From: Euonymus europaeus
Taxonomy: Eukaryota > Streptophyta > Magnoliopsida > Celastrales > Celastraceae
Direction of reading: 5' to 3'
Length of the DNA: 64,000 nt
Assembly: GCA_963580455.1 (NCBI GenBank)
Contig: OY756970.1
Coordinates: 15,748,001 to 15,812,000, forward strand
Shown: positions 23,243 to 35,600 of the stretch, piece after piece
Position numbering within the stretch: position 1 is the stretch's first letter
Layout: every line of letters begins with the position of its first letter
Made by a program: the position numbers and the translations under genes
The notes under the pieces: generated by a model
Told to the model about the DNA's origin: nothing
Databases searched by the model: none
The model's input: the letters and a program-made list of their open reading frames with translations, nothing else

Positions 23243-26200
23243 TCATATTATTAAATACTAAAGTCGAAAGATTTCCAGCTCTCTCGTGGCGAGTCCAGCG
23301 TTTTCTTTTTCGTACGCGCCCTGGCTAACGTCTACGTCGACCTCGCAGGACCGTCCTATCCCCATACCAACGCTCGCCCCGGGCGTCCGATCCCCCCTCT
23401 TGCTGTCGGTGTCTCCGATATTACCCCCACTCCCCGCCACGTGTCTTCCCCCTCCTACTTGAGGACCCCCAGATATTCTTCTCATTCACACCTCACCCGC
23501 GTTTTGTTATTTCTGTATCGTCCACGATCCCTGCCATCTCAGCTCCGGTAATCGCCTGACTCCATGTCTGGTGCTGTCTCTGCTGGATATCACAGGTGCG
23601 ATTTTGTCACATCTCGCTTGCTTTTTTAGATTTATTGGTGGTCGATTGGCATATTTTCCCCTTATTTGATTATGTCCTAGGTCTTGCTTCATCACAAAAC
23701 TCACCTCCTCCTCAACAGTAGCTGAAAAATACAGACCCATAGCTGGCTTGGGACTGTTCGTACTTTTCTTTTGGTCTTTGTAGTGTTGGTTTACTTACTT
23801 ACATACTTCTTATTGGTGGTTTGCTTGCTTGGCTAACTTTGTCAATCTCTGTTTTGGTCAGGATATTGCAAGCAACATGTGAGATTTCATCTCGATGAGA
23901 ATCTAGAGATAGCGATGTAAACGTTTTTGTTCAAAGGAGGTATTAGAAAGCTATTTTTTAAACTGGTCATCGCTTCTTTAAGGCATTCAAGCTTCAAGAA
24001 TCTTGTACAATCTAACCCTTGAGTCATGTGTTTAAAAGTTTTACTTCTATCCCTTTATAATGTAAATGTTGTAGATTATTGACTGTTTTGCTTCTTTAAT
24101 TGATATCATAAACTCTAATGTCATTTGCTGCCTTTTGGTCTTTATGGCCTACTTCTAAAATTGGTTACAGAGTATTTGAATTTCAAAGATTGAATTACCA
24201 CATTATGCATAAATATGGTGATGGATCACCAGAAATCCAATGCTTTATTATTAGATACTGGGAATTGGCGTTTGAAGACCGCAGAGAAGCCATATTCACA
24301 TTCAAAAAAAGGAAAAAAATGATAATACTCATGCTTACTTCAGTTCTAAAAGGAAGAGGAATATTTCAGTGTTTTTTACTAGGTTTCTTCCCAGGTGAGG
24401 AAACCGGTATTTGCTTAATACCTAAGTGAACAAAGTAGGCATCAATGCTGTTAAATTGATGGTCTGAAATTTTAGTTTCTTTTTATTTACCTTCAGTTTC
24501 ATCTGTGTTTTTCCATATCTAATACTTATGACCAATGCTTGCATAGTTCTCACTAATTTTTGCTTCAATGGTATTCATTTATGTCTAAACCAGCCTCTGT
24601 ATTTTTAAGATTTTTAACCATTGCATTAATGTAGTTTTATGTCTTGATCATTCATTGGTGCAGTTTATTATCTGTTCCTTTAGAGAACGTGATCAGGGAA
24701 GAACTATCAGCCAAGCAACCTGGAGCATATGATTGGTTTTGGTCTGAATAAGTTCCGGCTGTGGTGACGTCTTTTGCTTATCATTTTGAAGGTTATTCAG
24801 GCATTACTTCAGCCACTTCTTTGAACAAAAAATGTTTACATCGTTGTCTCTATGTTACTTGATGTTATCCTTACTATAAATTAAATCATGATCGTGATAA
24901 TCATATAACACTAACTTTTGATTTACTCCCAGGAGAGGAACATCATTGGGTTCAAGGAATACAATTGACGTATCACTCATTATGCTTGCATTGACTTTGG
25001 TTCTCGAGCTGCAGCATGCAGAGTGCCAAGTGATTGTAATTCAGAAGAGGCTACTTTCTGGGTTGATCTTGTGTAGAATCAGCTACATCGAGCTATAGAT
25101 AGAGAGAAAAGATGGTTAAGAAATTTACAACGCCAGAGACCATTGAATTATGTGTGTTTGTGACCTTAATTGGTTGTGTTTGTTCTTAGCAATTTCTTTG
25201 TGGCCCAACTGCTTTTGTTTTTTACGAATTTACTTGTGTGGTTTCTGCTACGCTACACTTCTTCTATGTATTTTCACCATTTGTGTAAAATATATTTGGG
25301 ATAATGTTTCTTAACCTTTGTGTTTGCATCTTACAGTGTGTGATGGTTTATTTTGACAGGAAGCTTCTTTGCTGGACAGAACTAATAAGCTTGTGGTCTC
25401 TTCAGTGCTTCTCCCTGACAGATAATTATTATCTTGCATGCAATTTGGAATCCTGATTTTATCATGAGAAAATTGTGTTCTTCATGTTTTACGTTCCTTC
25501 CTCTCCTTCAAGACTCTCCAATTAGCATCTACCTCTCTTCTAATTTTCTCACTTTCATCGGGAATTCCCAGTCTAATTATTAGATTTAATTTCTGTCAGC
25601 CTTTCCCTGATTGATTATATTATGATAATGCTTTTGAGAAAGGTTTCTGAAGAATGGTTTGATACAGCAGTCTATTAATTGTTATGTTCTTGGATGTATG
25701 TTTTAACATTTTGAAAGAACTCATTTATTTTATGAGAAAATTATGATGATCCATTGAATCTGATTGTTCCAGCTATCCAAACCTTATTTTAAGTCGTGCT
25801 CACTTGATCTACTGCACTGCTTAATACTCGACTATGCTCCTTTGGAGATATATATTTTCTCTCTCTCAAGGTTAGTGTTTACAACATTGAAACTTTTGTC
25901 TCCAAATGTGCTATATTAGCTTCCAAGTTGTTCTATTTCACAGATTGGTTTTTAATGATAAACACACTGTGTTTTTGTGATCTTCATTATTCTAGGAGCA
26001 AATTGTTCTTTAATATATTGGCATGTTGTGTGGATCCTGCTTTGTTGGCTATTATCCTGTGCTGCAATTTTATTATGAGCGCTGTCTCTGACTTAGTATG
26101 GATAGAAAATGCTATCGAAGTAGTTTGTCTATATTATATGATTCTTTATTGAGGAGACAATTTCGCTTGCTTTATCTTGCCCGGTTCTTCTCCATTTGAC

Positions 26201-29200
26201 CATTTTGATTGGTAAAAAACTTGATTAATCATTTGGGCTTTCTTCTTGATCATACTAACTAAGTGGTTTGATAATTGTTAAGTGATTGTCTTCCCTTATT
26301 TTTCTAGAGTGAATGAGATGTAATTATCAATTATTATAATTCACTACCTCCTATTCACACATTATTTTGTGTTGATTATCATTGCACTATCAGTTTATGA
26401 ATTAGGGTGAATAAGACGACAGTTAAGTATAAGAGTATAATTTATCATTTCTGCATCTAAGTGGAGAATCAATTTACGCCAAACTTTTTAGTTTAGGCTA
26501 ACATAATAGGACATTTGGCAATTAGCTGTTAGTTTGAATCCAGTTGTGCTTTAGCTGACATATGTTGAACCTGAAGTAAGTATTTCAACTGTTCTTTATG
26601 AATAGGTGAGTTTGCCTTTTCTGCTTGGCTGAAAATTATGAAGTTTGTATTTAATAATTGCGTAATTGCTGGTTATGCCATTGCAAAAATGGGTTCAATC
26701 TAAGGAATTTAGACCTGGACAAGCTATGATGCTATTGAAGGGCCTCTATGGCAACCAAGTTTGGACGCAATTTGTCCATGAATTAGAAGGTTCATCTCTC
26801 TCCCGTTGTTTACTATATTCCTGTAAATACAAAACATTTGACTTTTATTATCTTATTTCACAACATACTACTATATATTTATAGAGAAAAAAATGATACT
26901 ATGTCTATTCAAAGTTTGTCTCTCTTAAGGTGGTTGTTCCAATACCAACAGTTTGGGAAGAACAAGCAAGCATATAATCAGGCTTGGTCAACCCAGCTCT
27001 TCCTTAGTGCCATCCAAAAGGTGAGACATCAGAACCGAAACAACTCTCCCTGATAAATAGATGATAAGGTTGCTCTAATTCCCAGAAATAAACTACTTCT
27101 AAGTTTGTCATTGTGAGAATATATAGTTTTGCTAATGGATAGATTTGTCTACTTTTTTTTTTGGAGATTTATTCTGGTGGTTTCAGCTATGCAATAATCC
27201 CTCACTGCTTGGAAGATCGTTGCATAGTATAACAACACAATTAAGACAACTAAGGACCCACCGCAATGCGCGGGGCCATAGACAGATTCACTACATTCTC
27301 TCTATGCACGAATCACTACATTCTCTCTCATACACTATAAAGGGATAAAGAAAAAGTTTGACAACTATAAAGGGATTGAAGTAAGAAAACAACTGAAGAC
27401 CTTAATAAAGAATTCCGCTGTAATGACATTGTTGTCCAAGACCTAGAATTTAATAACTGAGGTTTTAAACATCATTTTTAGCTGAAATAGTTATTACTTA
27501 ACTTGCCAAAAAGCATAGCACATCTAACCAATTCTTTTAAAACTATGCAGGTTGATTTAAACCACTAGAATACCCCATTATCAAGACTTCAAGAGAGACA
27601 ATGATCAGCCAATGAAAATAATGTTAGCATCCAATTCTTCTCACCTTTGTACACCATGATTGTTGATTATATGTTAATATTGTCAAATGTTTTATCATCT
27701 GTGGTGTCCACCATGATTTGGTTATTTTTCATTTCATTCCAATCTGCGTTTCATCTTATGTTTCACTTCCATTTGATTTAATAGCATGTCTTCAGAAATT
27801 AGAGGTGACCTTTGTTTGACATAATAGGTGCTCTATTTGTGAACCAATGCAGACACGTAAAGGAGGAGTTCCTTTTATAGGTTCTGAAAGATAAAGTCAA
27901 GCATGCAGAATATGATCAGGTGCGCATTTAATTTGTATCAGTTATTGGGTTTTTCTTAATTATATTTCTCAAGCCTTAAACACACCACCAGACTTAACAC
28001 GTACAGTCACAGCAGCAAAAAAAAATACTCATATTTGAAATGTTAATTTGTGGTGTTCTTGATTTTGTTTCTCTATTTTCTGAAACATGAAGAAAATAAT
28101 CTCTTCCAATCCAATCCATGTGTTTCCATGTATGGATAAACTTAAGGAAAAAAAAATCTTGTGAGGTAAGACCATATATAGTATATGTCATTCGATGAAT
28201 TTTTTTGGTTGGTTGAGCTTCATTGCCAATTAGAGCACAATTTGCTTCCAACCTCAGTATCATGACCTTGCTTACTGCAATATGTAGTTTTGCTGAGCAT
28301 CACCTTCTTTTCATCATTTATGCAACGAGTTTCTCACTGAATTTCAAACTTCAAATTCCCCGATATTTGCACGGAATTTCTCCTGTTAACTGAGGTAATT
28401 TCATGCGTTAATATTGTCTTTAACGTTGATTTTCTATGCAGAACATGTAAATGTTAGCCCACACCCAAAGACAGCTGAAGTAGCTCTTCTGCTTTTCTCC
28501 ATTGCTACCGGGTATTATTATTTCTTTCTTTGCTCATCTTATTACTTGCTTTTCATTTGAGTGAGTGTTGTATGAGCTTATTTTCCCTCAAGTGAATATC
28601 AAATTTGTTGGACATTAGCTTATCTTGCTACTGGATTTATGGGTGGCCAACTGCTCTTTTCTGTCAATTTCTTTGCTTCATTTAATATCTTCACAGCATC
28701 TTAGTAAATACTTTAAGCAATCTGAAAAATAGAGAAAAATAAGGCATAGTCAAGCAAATACGGACTTGTGTTGGACTATCCATTTGCAAAACAAATAGCA
28801 AATAATATATTGATATTGGTTCTAATCCACTAAATTTTAATTCTTTGAAAAGCTGTGGCATGATAGAAGGGTTTATACAACCAGTGGAGTTTTGGACTAT
28901 TAGTATGCTCAACTTGAGATGCTTATATATATCTATTGATTACTTTCCATTAATACATTAGTTGTATGTTCACTAAAAGGATTCTTCATTTGTTGGCAAC
29001 CTGCAGACAAAAAATCAATTCTGAATCCAATTTTAGAGAGGCAAGAAGCCAAACAAGGCAAGACATCCATTTCAATCATTATTTTTTACATGTTGATTTT
29101 AATTGGGTGAAATATTTTTCTTGGGGTTTTATCTAAATTGTTGGTTAGGTTAGTACGATTTGCAGAAATGCATGGGTTTTTACATGTTCAAGAAGGATTA

Positions 29201-29920
29201 ATATGCTTATACTTTATTTTTTACGTTTATTAGGAGTTCTGAGTTTATATACCCTGTAAAAACTTGGCCTTCACCTGTGGACATTTTGCTGATTTCAAGA
29301 TCTCCAAATTGTTAAGGTGAGTACAAAATTAACTCTGGACAGTTATGATTTTACCATTGCAATTATTTACTTCATATGGCCTCAAAAGGCTATGTAATTG
29401 TTATTAATAGTTTCATTCCCATCTAAGATTAGGGACAAATTTCTGACCAAAGCAATGACAAGCTTGTAATTCGCTTTCGCATATTTAGATTGAATCATAC
29501 GTTATTTTAAGCATGCATTCTTACTTCTGCTTTGTACTTTACCTATGACTTTGTTCTTCCACTTCAACTTCACGGTCTTCAAGTATGGTTATTGTTGTTG
29601 TCATCTGTTCAGCAGGGAGAACCTATCGTCCAACCATTAAAAAATTGTCTGTATGTTCTTCTTGTGTGGTTTCAATCATTCATCGCTGCCTTCATTTGAT
29701 GTTTTTGTAGCTGGGTGTGTCAGATTTTGGAATGCACGACTGAGCAAGATATTTACGCTGATGAACCTAGAAGATGCAGCTGTGTGCTATTATTTCTTCC
29801 TGAATACGGTTTAACCCATTGACGTTGATTAAAGCTCTCTATAATGGCTCATTAATTCAATATGTATTATCACATGGGAAAATGTACAACCCGCAGCATC
29901 GCTCGGGCCTTCCGATCTAG
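23243..29920 (+). mobile_element. Helitron-like element carrying gene-like debris
   Basis: The 3' end is diagnostic. The hairpin CCCGCAGCATCGCTCGGG at 29890-29907 is followed nine bases later by the terminal CTAG at 29917-29920 and a host T. A plausible 5' end is TCATATTATTAAATACTAAAG at 23243, preceded by A, in agreement with A^T insertion and no target duplication. The interior starts with a GC-rich stretch (23270-23560), unlike the surrounding DNA and resembling a plant 5' leader. Exon-like pieces follow. No RepHel frame is visible, so the copy is non-autonomous. The 5' end is less certain than the 3' end. Confidence 0.6.
26669..27024 (+). pseudogene. Exon-like fragments inside the Helitron, unidentified
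   Basis: Two pieces look like former exons. One near 26669-26797 reads MPLQKWVQSKEFRPGQAM and continues to GNQVWTQFVHELEGSS. The other near 26925-27019 reads RWLFQYQQFGKNKQAYNQAW and continues to FLSAIQK before a GTGAGA donor-like site. Similar short pieces lie at 27860-27915 and 28443-28510. They have no intact frame between them and I do not recognise the parent gene. Capture by the Helitron is an inference from position. Confidence 0.3.
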
Positions 29921-30225
29921 TTATATATAAGCTTAAAAAAAATATTTTTTTTGGGCCCCCAAATTTCAGGGCCCAGGGCGGTCGCCCATGCTAGCCGCCC
30001 TGTTCTTCAAAATGGGACATGTGCCAATATGATGTGGGTCTTATGGAGGAATCGCAATTTGCTGGTTTTTTTAAGGTAGAAGTGTGATGATATATAGCTG
30101 TTCTTGTAGTAAGGGTGATGTTATTTATCAATGAATTTGCCTCATGTAATGAAGGTAATCTTGAACCTACTAATTCTCGAAACAATGAGATTGAATGGAC
30201 AGTGCCCTTGATTGGTGGGTTTTAC

Positions 30226-30620
30226 TCAACATAGATGCCGCGTTGTTTTTTTTATTTGGATGCAGTTAGAGTGGGGGCTATCCTTAGGGATGATGCTGGT
30301 CGTTCATTGTTTTGTTTATCAGAGAAAGTTAGGGGCGAGTAGATCCTACTTTTGCCGAGCTTCTTGCATTGACATGTTCTCTGCGATATCTTGCTAGTGA
30401 AGGGTTCCGCAATTTCGCAATTGAAGTGGATTATACTCATGTTGTGGCGGCTCTTGGAGCGGACGTCTATGTGGATTTGAGGTTGAAGCATTTTGTTCAA
30501 AAAAAAACATATATATATATAATGGGTTGTCTTAGATTTCTATTTCTCAACATGTCATTCATACTGGAAACTTTGTTGCTCATTCTCTTGCAAGAAGTGC
30601 TAAAAATTCTTGTATGAGGT
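30226..30620 (+). pseudogene. RNase H-like (RVT_3) relic
   Basis: Read in two or three frames, the segment gives LNIDAA, GAILRDDAGRSLFCLSEK, FAELLALTCSLRYLASEGF, FAIEVDYTHVVAAL and later HTGNFVAHSLARSAKNS. The landmarks and their order (first Asp, Glu in AELLAL, Asp in EVD, AHxLAR end) match the plant RNase H-like domain of LINE-type origin. Frameshifts and inserted T-runs make it non-coding. It lies just outside the right end of the 7.4-kb hAT-like element, in the opposite orientation to the relic at 6645-7130. Confidence 0.6.
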
Positions 30621-30758
30621 CTATTTAATTGTTTGAATATCCTCCAAATATAAGTTGTTTCGTTGAGAGGGAACATCCCTATTTTTTGCTTAATAAAGTG
30701 TTCTTTTCTTAAAAAAAAAAAGTAGCACAAGGATAGGTGAGTATTTTGAAGTGGTAGC

Positions 30759-30840
30759 CAGGGACGGAGCCAGGAGTTGACATTGGGGGGCCGATAAGTT
30801 GGTGGGGGTTCGGGGGCTTTGCCCCTTTTTTTTTTTTTGC
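30759..30840. mobile_element. hAT-like terminus, partner end not found
   Basis: CAGGGACGGAGCCAGGAG followed by a G-rich stretch and GGGGGCTTTGCCCC closely resembles the left end of the MITE at 20599. I could not find an inverted right end with an 8-bp duplication within the next 2 kb, so the element is truncated or diverged. Confidence 0.4.
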
Positions 30841-31653
30841 TATTATTTATCAAAGTCGCAGAAAATATACTAAAAAATATGAGAGTTGCAAGCCTGCAAC
30901 TATTTCAGTGTGATCAAAAAAAAAATGGAGCTTACAAAATTACAAAGAACATATCTAATGAACTTTAGTAACTAAAGGACTGAAACTACAATGTTCAAAT
31001 GATGAAAGGAATTCAAAATAATCATAAATTCAGAATTATACATTGGAAGAAAGTACAACAATGCTACATTCTTGATTGGCAGAAAGTATAGGCATTGCAA
31101 TGCTATTTTGACAAAAGGAAGGCAAGCATTAAGAAGCAACTAGCTGAAGGAAGACTCTTGTCTTGCATGGCAACTCCAAAAACAAATGCTGATTTTGATT
31201 CTGATATGAGAAATAACAAGTCAATATATGACAAAAATTTATTTTCTGATATTGATCTATAGTTGATGATTTCCCCATTTACTCGTTCAATTCAGTAGTT
31301 CACTGCACAAAAATTGGTAAAAATAAGGATAAACAATTAAGCAAGGCTAACCAAATACAAGAGCCCTAATACAATTATACAACCATGAACCACCCAAATA
31401 CAGTAGACTGAAATAGTGAAATACCCAATCATCAATCATGCCAACTAGTATACAAATATAATCAGAACCAGTGAACCACCCAAATACCCAATCATGCTAA
31501 AGAAAACAGAGTTCCCTAAAGCCTAAAATCAAAATCAAATTCAATAGGACCATTACCCAAATACCCAATCAAATTCTTGAGAATTTTCACTAAAATCGGA
31601 ACACTATGGCACTAAAATCGGAAAGAAATGAACAATTACCCGTGTGACCGGTG

Positions 31654-31770
31654 GGTAATATTTCACAATTTTAACTCTGAAATAGCTAGAATGTCCCAAA
31701 TTACCAGCTACCACTGGTAGCCGAAGGTAATATTTCACAATTTTAACTCTGAAATAGCTAGAATGTCCCA
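31654..31770. repeat. Perfect 45-bp direct repeat
   Basis: The same 45 bases, beginning GGTAATATTTCACAATTTTA, occur at 31654-31698 and 31726-31770, separated by 27 bp containing the palindrome CTACCACTGGTAG. This is a recent local duplication about 0.9 kb upstream of the SWI3D start. Confidence 0.9.
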
Positions 31771-32634
31771 TATTTTTCAAGAATATTTCAAATATACCTT
31801 AAACTCTATTCATCCTTCTCTTCACAATTTCACTATTTTCACACCCTATTTGCCTCCATCAGCATAGACACTCGTAGAGCCTCTGAACGTATCTCTTAAT
31901 TATGTTTGTAAAACTCTTGAAATGCGAAATAATTTGATAATTGATTTCTTCTATTTTATTATGAATTGGATAATACCTCCTATACATAAATTGTCAAAAT
32001 ATTTTAAATAACATAAATATTATCAACAATAATTATTGAACCAAACAATCACAATATTTAAAAAATAAAATATTTTAAAAGCATAATGTCAAACCAAGCC
32101 TTAGCCAAATCACAATTAGACCAACATATATGGTTATTTCATAAATTTTCTTTTTTTGAGTCAGGTGAATTGGAGATGGGAGGATTCAAACTCGTTCTCT
32201 ATTAAAAAAATCGATCCTTACATGTATAATAATTGTTGCTCAATCGCAGAGTCATTTGCCAGAAACTTCTAAAGTTGTCATTTTTTTTATGAGGGAAAAC
32301 ATGAGAAAATTATTATGTTTATATCCCAAGTCATTAATCTCGGGTAATTCAGTTGTCAAACTGACTCTTATCTAATGCTTTGCCGTGTTCGAATCTCATC
32401 CCCTTCTCGATTTTTTTATTTTTTAAATTTTTTTTGTTATTGCAAGATGAAAATTTTGTACTTCCAGATCTTAAAATAACTATCCGGTAAAATCAATTTA
32501 CGCCGCTGTAAACAGCAAATCCGGTATCGTTTGATGAATATAAGCGCAATTGTTGTGTCTTGTCCTTGTAGGCTTTAACCATACCTGACCAGAAGCCCCA
32601 GCAGTGAGACACACACACAAAGAAAACCCTTTCG
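31771..32634. other. SWI3D upstream region
   Basis: AT-rich DNA with a SINE-like Pol III box B motif (GTTCGAATCTCATCC, about 32388). The last 130 bp become G+C richer and include CACACACACA directly before the SWI3D start; this is probably the 5' leader. No clear TATA box is seen. Confidence 0.4.
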
Positions 32635-35600
32635 ATGGAGGACAAAAGGCGCGAGGTCGGAACCCTACCTCAGGCTAGCTCATCTGCGGGAACTGAAACT
32701 CAGCCAGGCGAGCCCGCTCAGTCTCGGCGCCGAGCAGGAGGGCAAAAGAGGAAAGCTAATTTACTATCGCAATCGAATATTTCGTCTACACCGTCGAAAC
32801 GCGTTACTCGCGATAAGTATTTGAATTCCCACTCTTCGATCCATAACGGCCCATTGACCCGGGCGCGCCAGAGCCCCAACAGCCTCGCTTATGTTGCTTC
32901 ATCTGTGGCCGGAGTAAAGCTCGAGGAGAAGCCAATATTGACTGCGGATGCGGTCCTGGCTGATGATGAGCGACGCAAGGCAAGTGAGGCGGAGTCAGAA
33001 GCACTGGAGGCAGCAATTGAAGTGGAGTTTGAGGCAATTAGATCTCGAGATGCTAACTCGCACGTTGTACCCAATCATTGCGGTGAGTAGCTGTTTGTGT
33101 TTTGGTCCACATTGTTGTGAGTTTTCTTACAAATTTCTTCATTTTATTGGTCGAGAAAGTGGTTAGGAAAAAGAAGGCGGGGAAAATTCTTGATTTTGCT
33201 TCATCGTTTGAGCTAAATTTTGTTAAATATTGATGTGTCAAGACTCTAGACCTCAGTGTGTATGCGCTTATGCTGGCAGAGTTGTAGGTTCTTAGGTTTT
33301 GCGATGAATAATGCTTATAAGTTTGAGATGTTGAGTTCTGTCTATTTGTGACATACCACTTTTGAAGGTTTAATGGTAGTGCATATTGAGGGGAAGAGAA
33401 CTGAATTTTGAACCTCTTGGTTATTTGGCAATTAAACTGGGCATATTCGTTGTATCAAATTCGTGTCTGAAATCCTTTTCTTTCGTGATGGGAAGTCTTG
33501 CAATGTTTACAAAGTTATTTGTGTTGATTTCTATTACCTAACTGTACGTTTTCAAGGGAGATGAAGATACAATCAGAGAATGACATTTTTTGAAGCTTAG
33601 GCTTAGTGTTCACTGTCCAGTGTTTTAGTGGGTGTTGTTTATTGAGGTTGTTTCATCAAGTCCAATAGCTCCATTTTAAGCTTAGCAGAGCAGATTTGTT
33701 CTATGGTTTCCACATTAATTTGTTATTGTGGCTTTCAGGTTGGTTTTCATGGAAAAAAATCCATGTTCTTGAGGAGCGCGCATTGCCAACATTCTTCGAC
33801 AATAAATCTGAAACCCGGACTCCTGATGTGTATTTGGAAATTCGTAACTGGATCGTGAAGAAGTTCCACTCAAACCCAAATGTTCTAATTGAATTAAAGA
33901 ATCTATCAGAGCTTGAAGTTGGAGATTTGGATGCACGGCAGGAAGTCATGGAATTCTTGGACTACTGGGGTTTGATTAATTTCCATCCATTTCCCCAAAA
34001 AGATGCAGCTGTTGCCAGCACCGATGATAACAGAACAGCGAAAATGGACTTTTTGCTTGATAGATTTTATCGGTTTGAAGCTATTCAGCCTTGTCTGCCC
34101 ATGGTTCCTAAGCCCAACATTAAAACTCCAGCTATGCCTTTTGGGGTGTTTCCAACATCTTCAATTGCTGAAGAGTTGGTGAGGTCAGAAGGTCCAGCTG
34201 TTGAGTTACCCGAGTACCATTGCAATTATTGTTCAGCTGATTGCTCTCAGAAGCGTTACCATTGCCAGACACAGGTTGCTTGTTTCCTGACTATTCATAA
34301 TTTGAATTTCTAGTATTCTGTTATTTTGCATGTAAGAACATTATTCTAAAATCATGATTGCGGACAAATACAACTCCTGAAATATGTTTTATGTGTTAGT
34401 ATGCTGAGTCAGGTTGTATTTCATCTTAGTTATTTGATTGGCTTGCTTGGCTGTGGGAGAAATGTCTTGGTAGTTGGTTGTTGGTACTTTTTAGCTTTAT
34501 GCCTGAGAGAGAATGGGAAGTTTATTTATGGGGAAGTTTGTGTATCTCATTTATTATCTTTCCAAATTAGGAAATCTTTATTTCTATCTTGCTAAAAAAA
34601 GAGAGTAGGAAGACCAAAAATAACATGCATGCAAGTGAGGAGAAAGGACATGAACTCTAAGAAGTAGGTGGGAGTGCATCTTTTAAGAAGAATGAATGAT
34701 GAAGGAGAATTCATTGGTAATTTCTCGTTTGGATTTAGTAGTCGACCCTGACATCATTTGAGATAAAGGCTTTGTTGATGAAACTTATTTATGATTGGTT
34801 ACCCTTTTTCTTAAAAAAACACTGTAAAGAGGTTACCAATTATCATGGCTAGAACCACACTTTTTTCCCTCGAGAATGGACTCAATAAAGTTCATGCAAA
34901 AGAAAATTCTTTTGGATGAATATGCTTCCTTCTATGTTGAAAAATGACTAAATGCCTTGAATTTGCTAGCTAGCTAGCTAGCTGCTATAAGGAGGTCAAC
35001 TATGATACCTTCAGAGAAAATGGCACTGTGCAATAGTGATAAAATCATGTATAGCAGTTCAAACTGATTTGATGTAATTTATTTTAATTGGTAGTTTAGA
35101 TGCTGCATAATTTGTATTCTGCTTACTGATAATGTTCATGTTGGACAGGCCGATTATGATTTGTGTACTGATTGCTTTAATAGTGGAAAATTTGGCTCCG
35201 ACATGTCTTCATCAGATTTTATTCTCATGGTGCCTGCTGAGGTTCCAGGTGTTAGTGGTGGAAAGTGGACTGATCAGGAGACCCTCCTCCTCCTTGAAGC
35301 ATTGGAACTTTACAAAGAAAATTGGAATGAGATTGCGGAGCATGTTGCCACAAAAACAAAAGCTCAATGTATTTTACATTTTGTTCAAATGCCGATTGAG
35401 GAAACTTTTCTTGATTCTGATGAGGATATTATTGCCAATTCCAAGGAAACTGCAGATCCAGCTGCATCCACTAATGATTCTTCTGTTCCCAAGGATGATA
35501 AGGAAACAGGTGAGGGTATGTCTAGAGCTAGTGAGGATCAGCCCTCAACTTCTCCTATGGAAGAAGCAAAACCAGAAGATGCATGTGAAACAAAAGCTTG

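Larger units (their letters stand above)
22616..30002. mobile_element. Large hAT-like element (7.4 kb) with 8-bp TSD
   Basis: The direct repeat TTCTTCAA flanks the interval (22608-22615 and 30003-30010). The left end is CAGTGTCGGCCCTG; the right end inverts to CAGGGCGGCTAGC. Both subterminal regions carry related motifs (GGCCCTGCCATATTTGGGGCC and, inverted on the right, GGGCCCTGAAATTTGGGGGCC). This fits a hAT-superfamily DNA transposon. I find no hAT transposase frame inside; most of the interior is a Helitron-like insert, so the element is probably non-autonomous and enlarged by nesting. Confidence 0.65.

Noticed and set aside
24118..24429. 103-codon plus frame in the Helitron interior
   Set aside because: No recognised domain and no continuation into neighbouring frames; treated as part of the gene-like debris.
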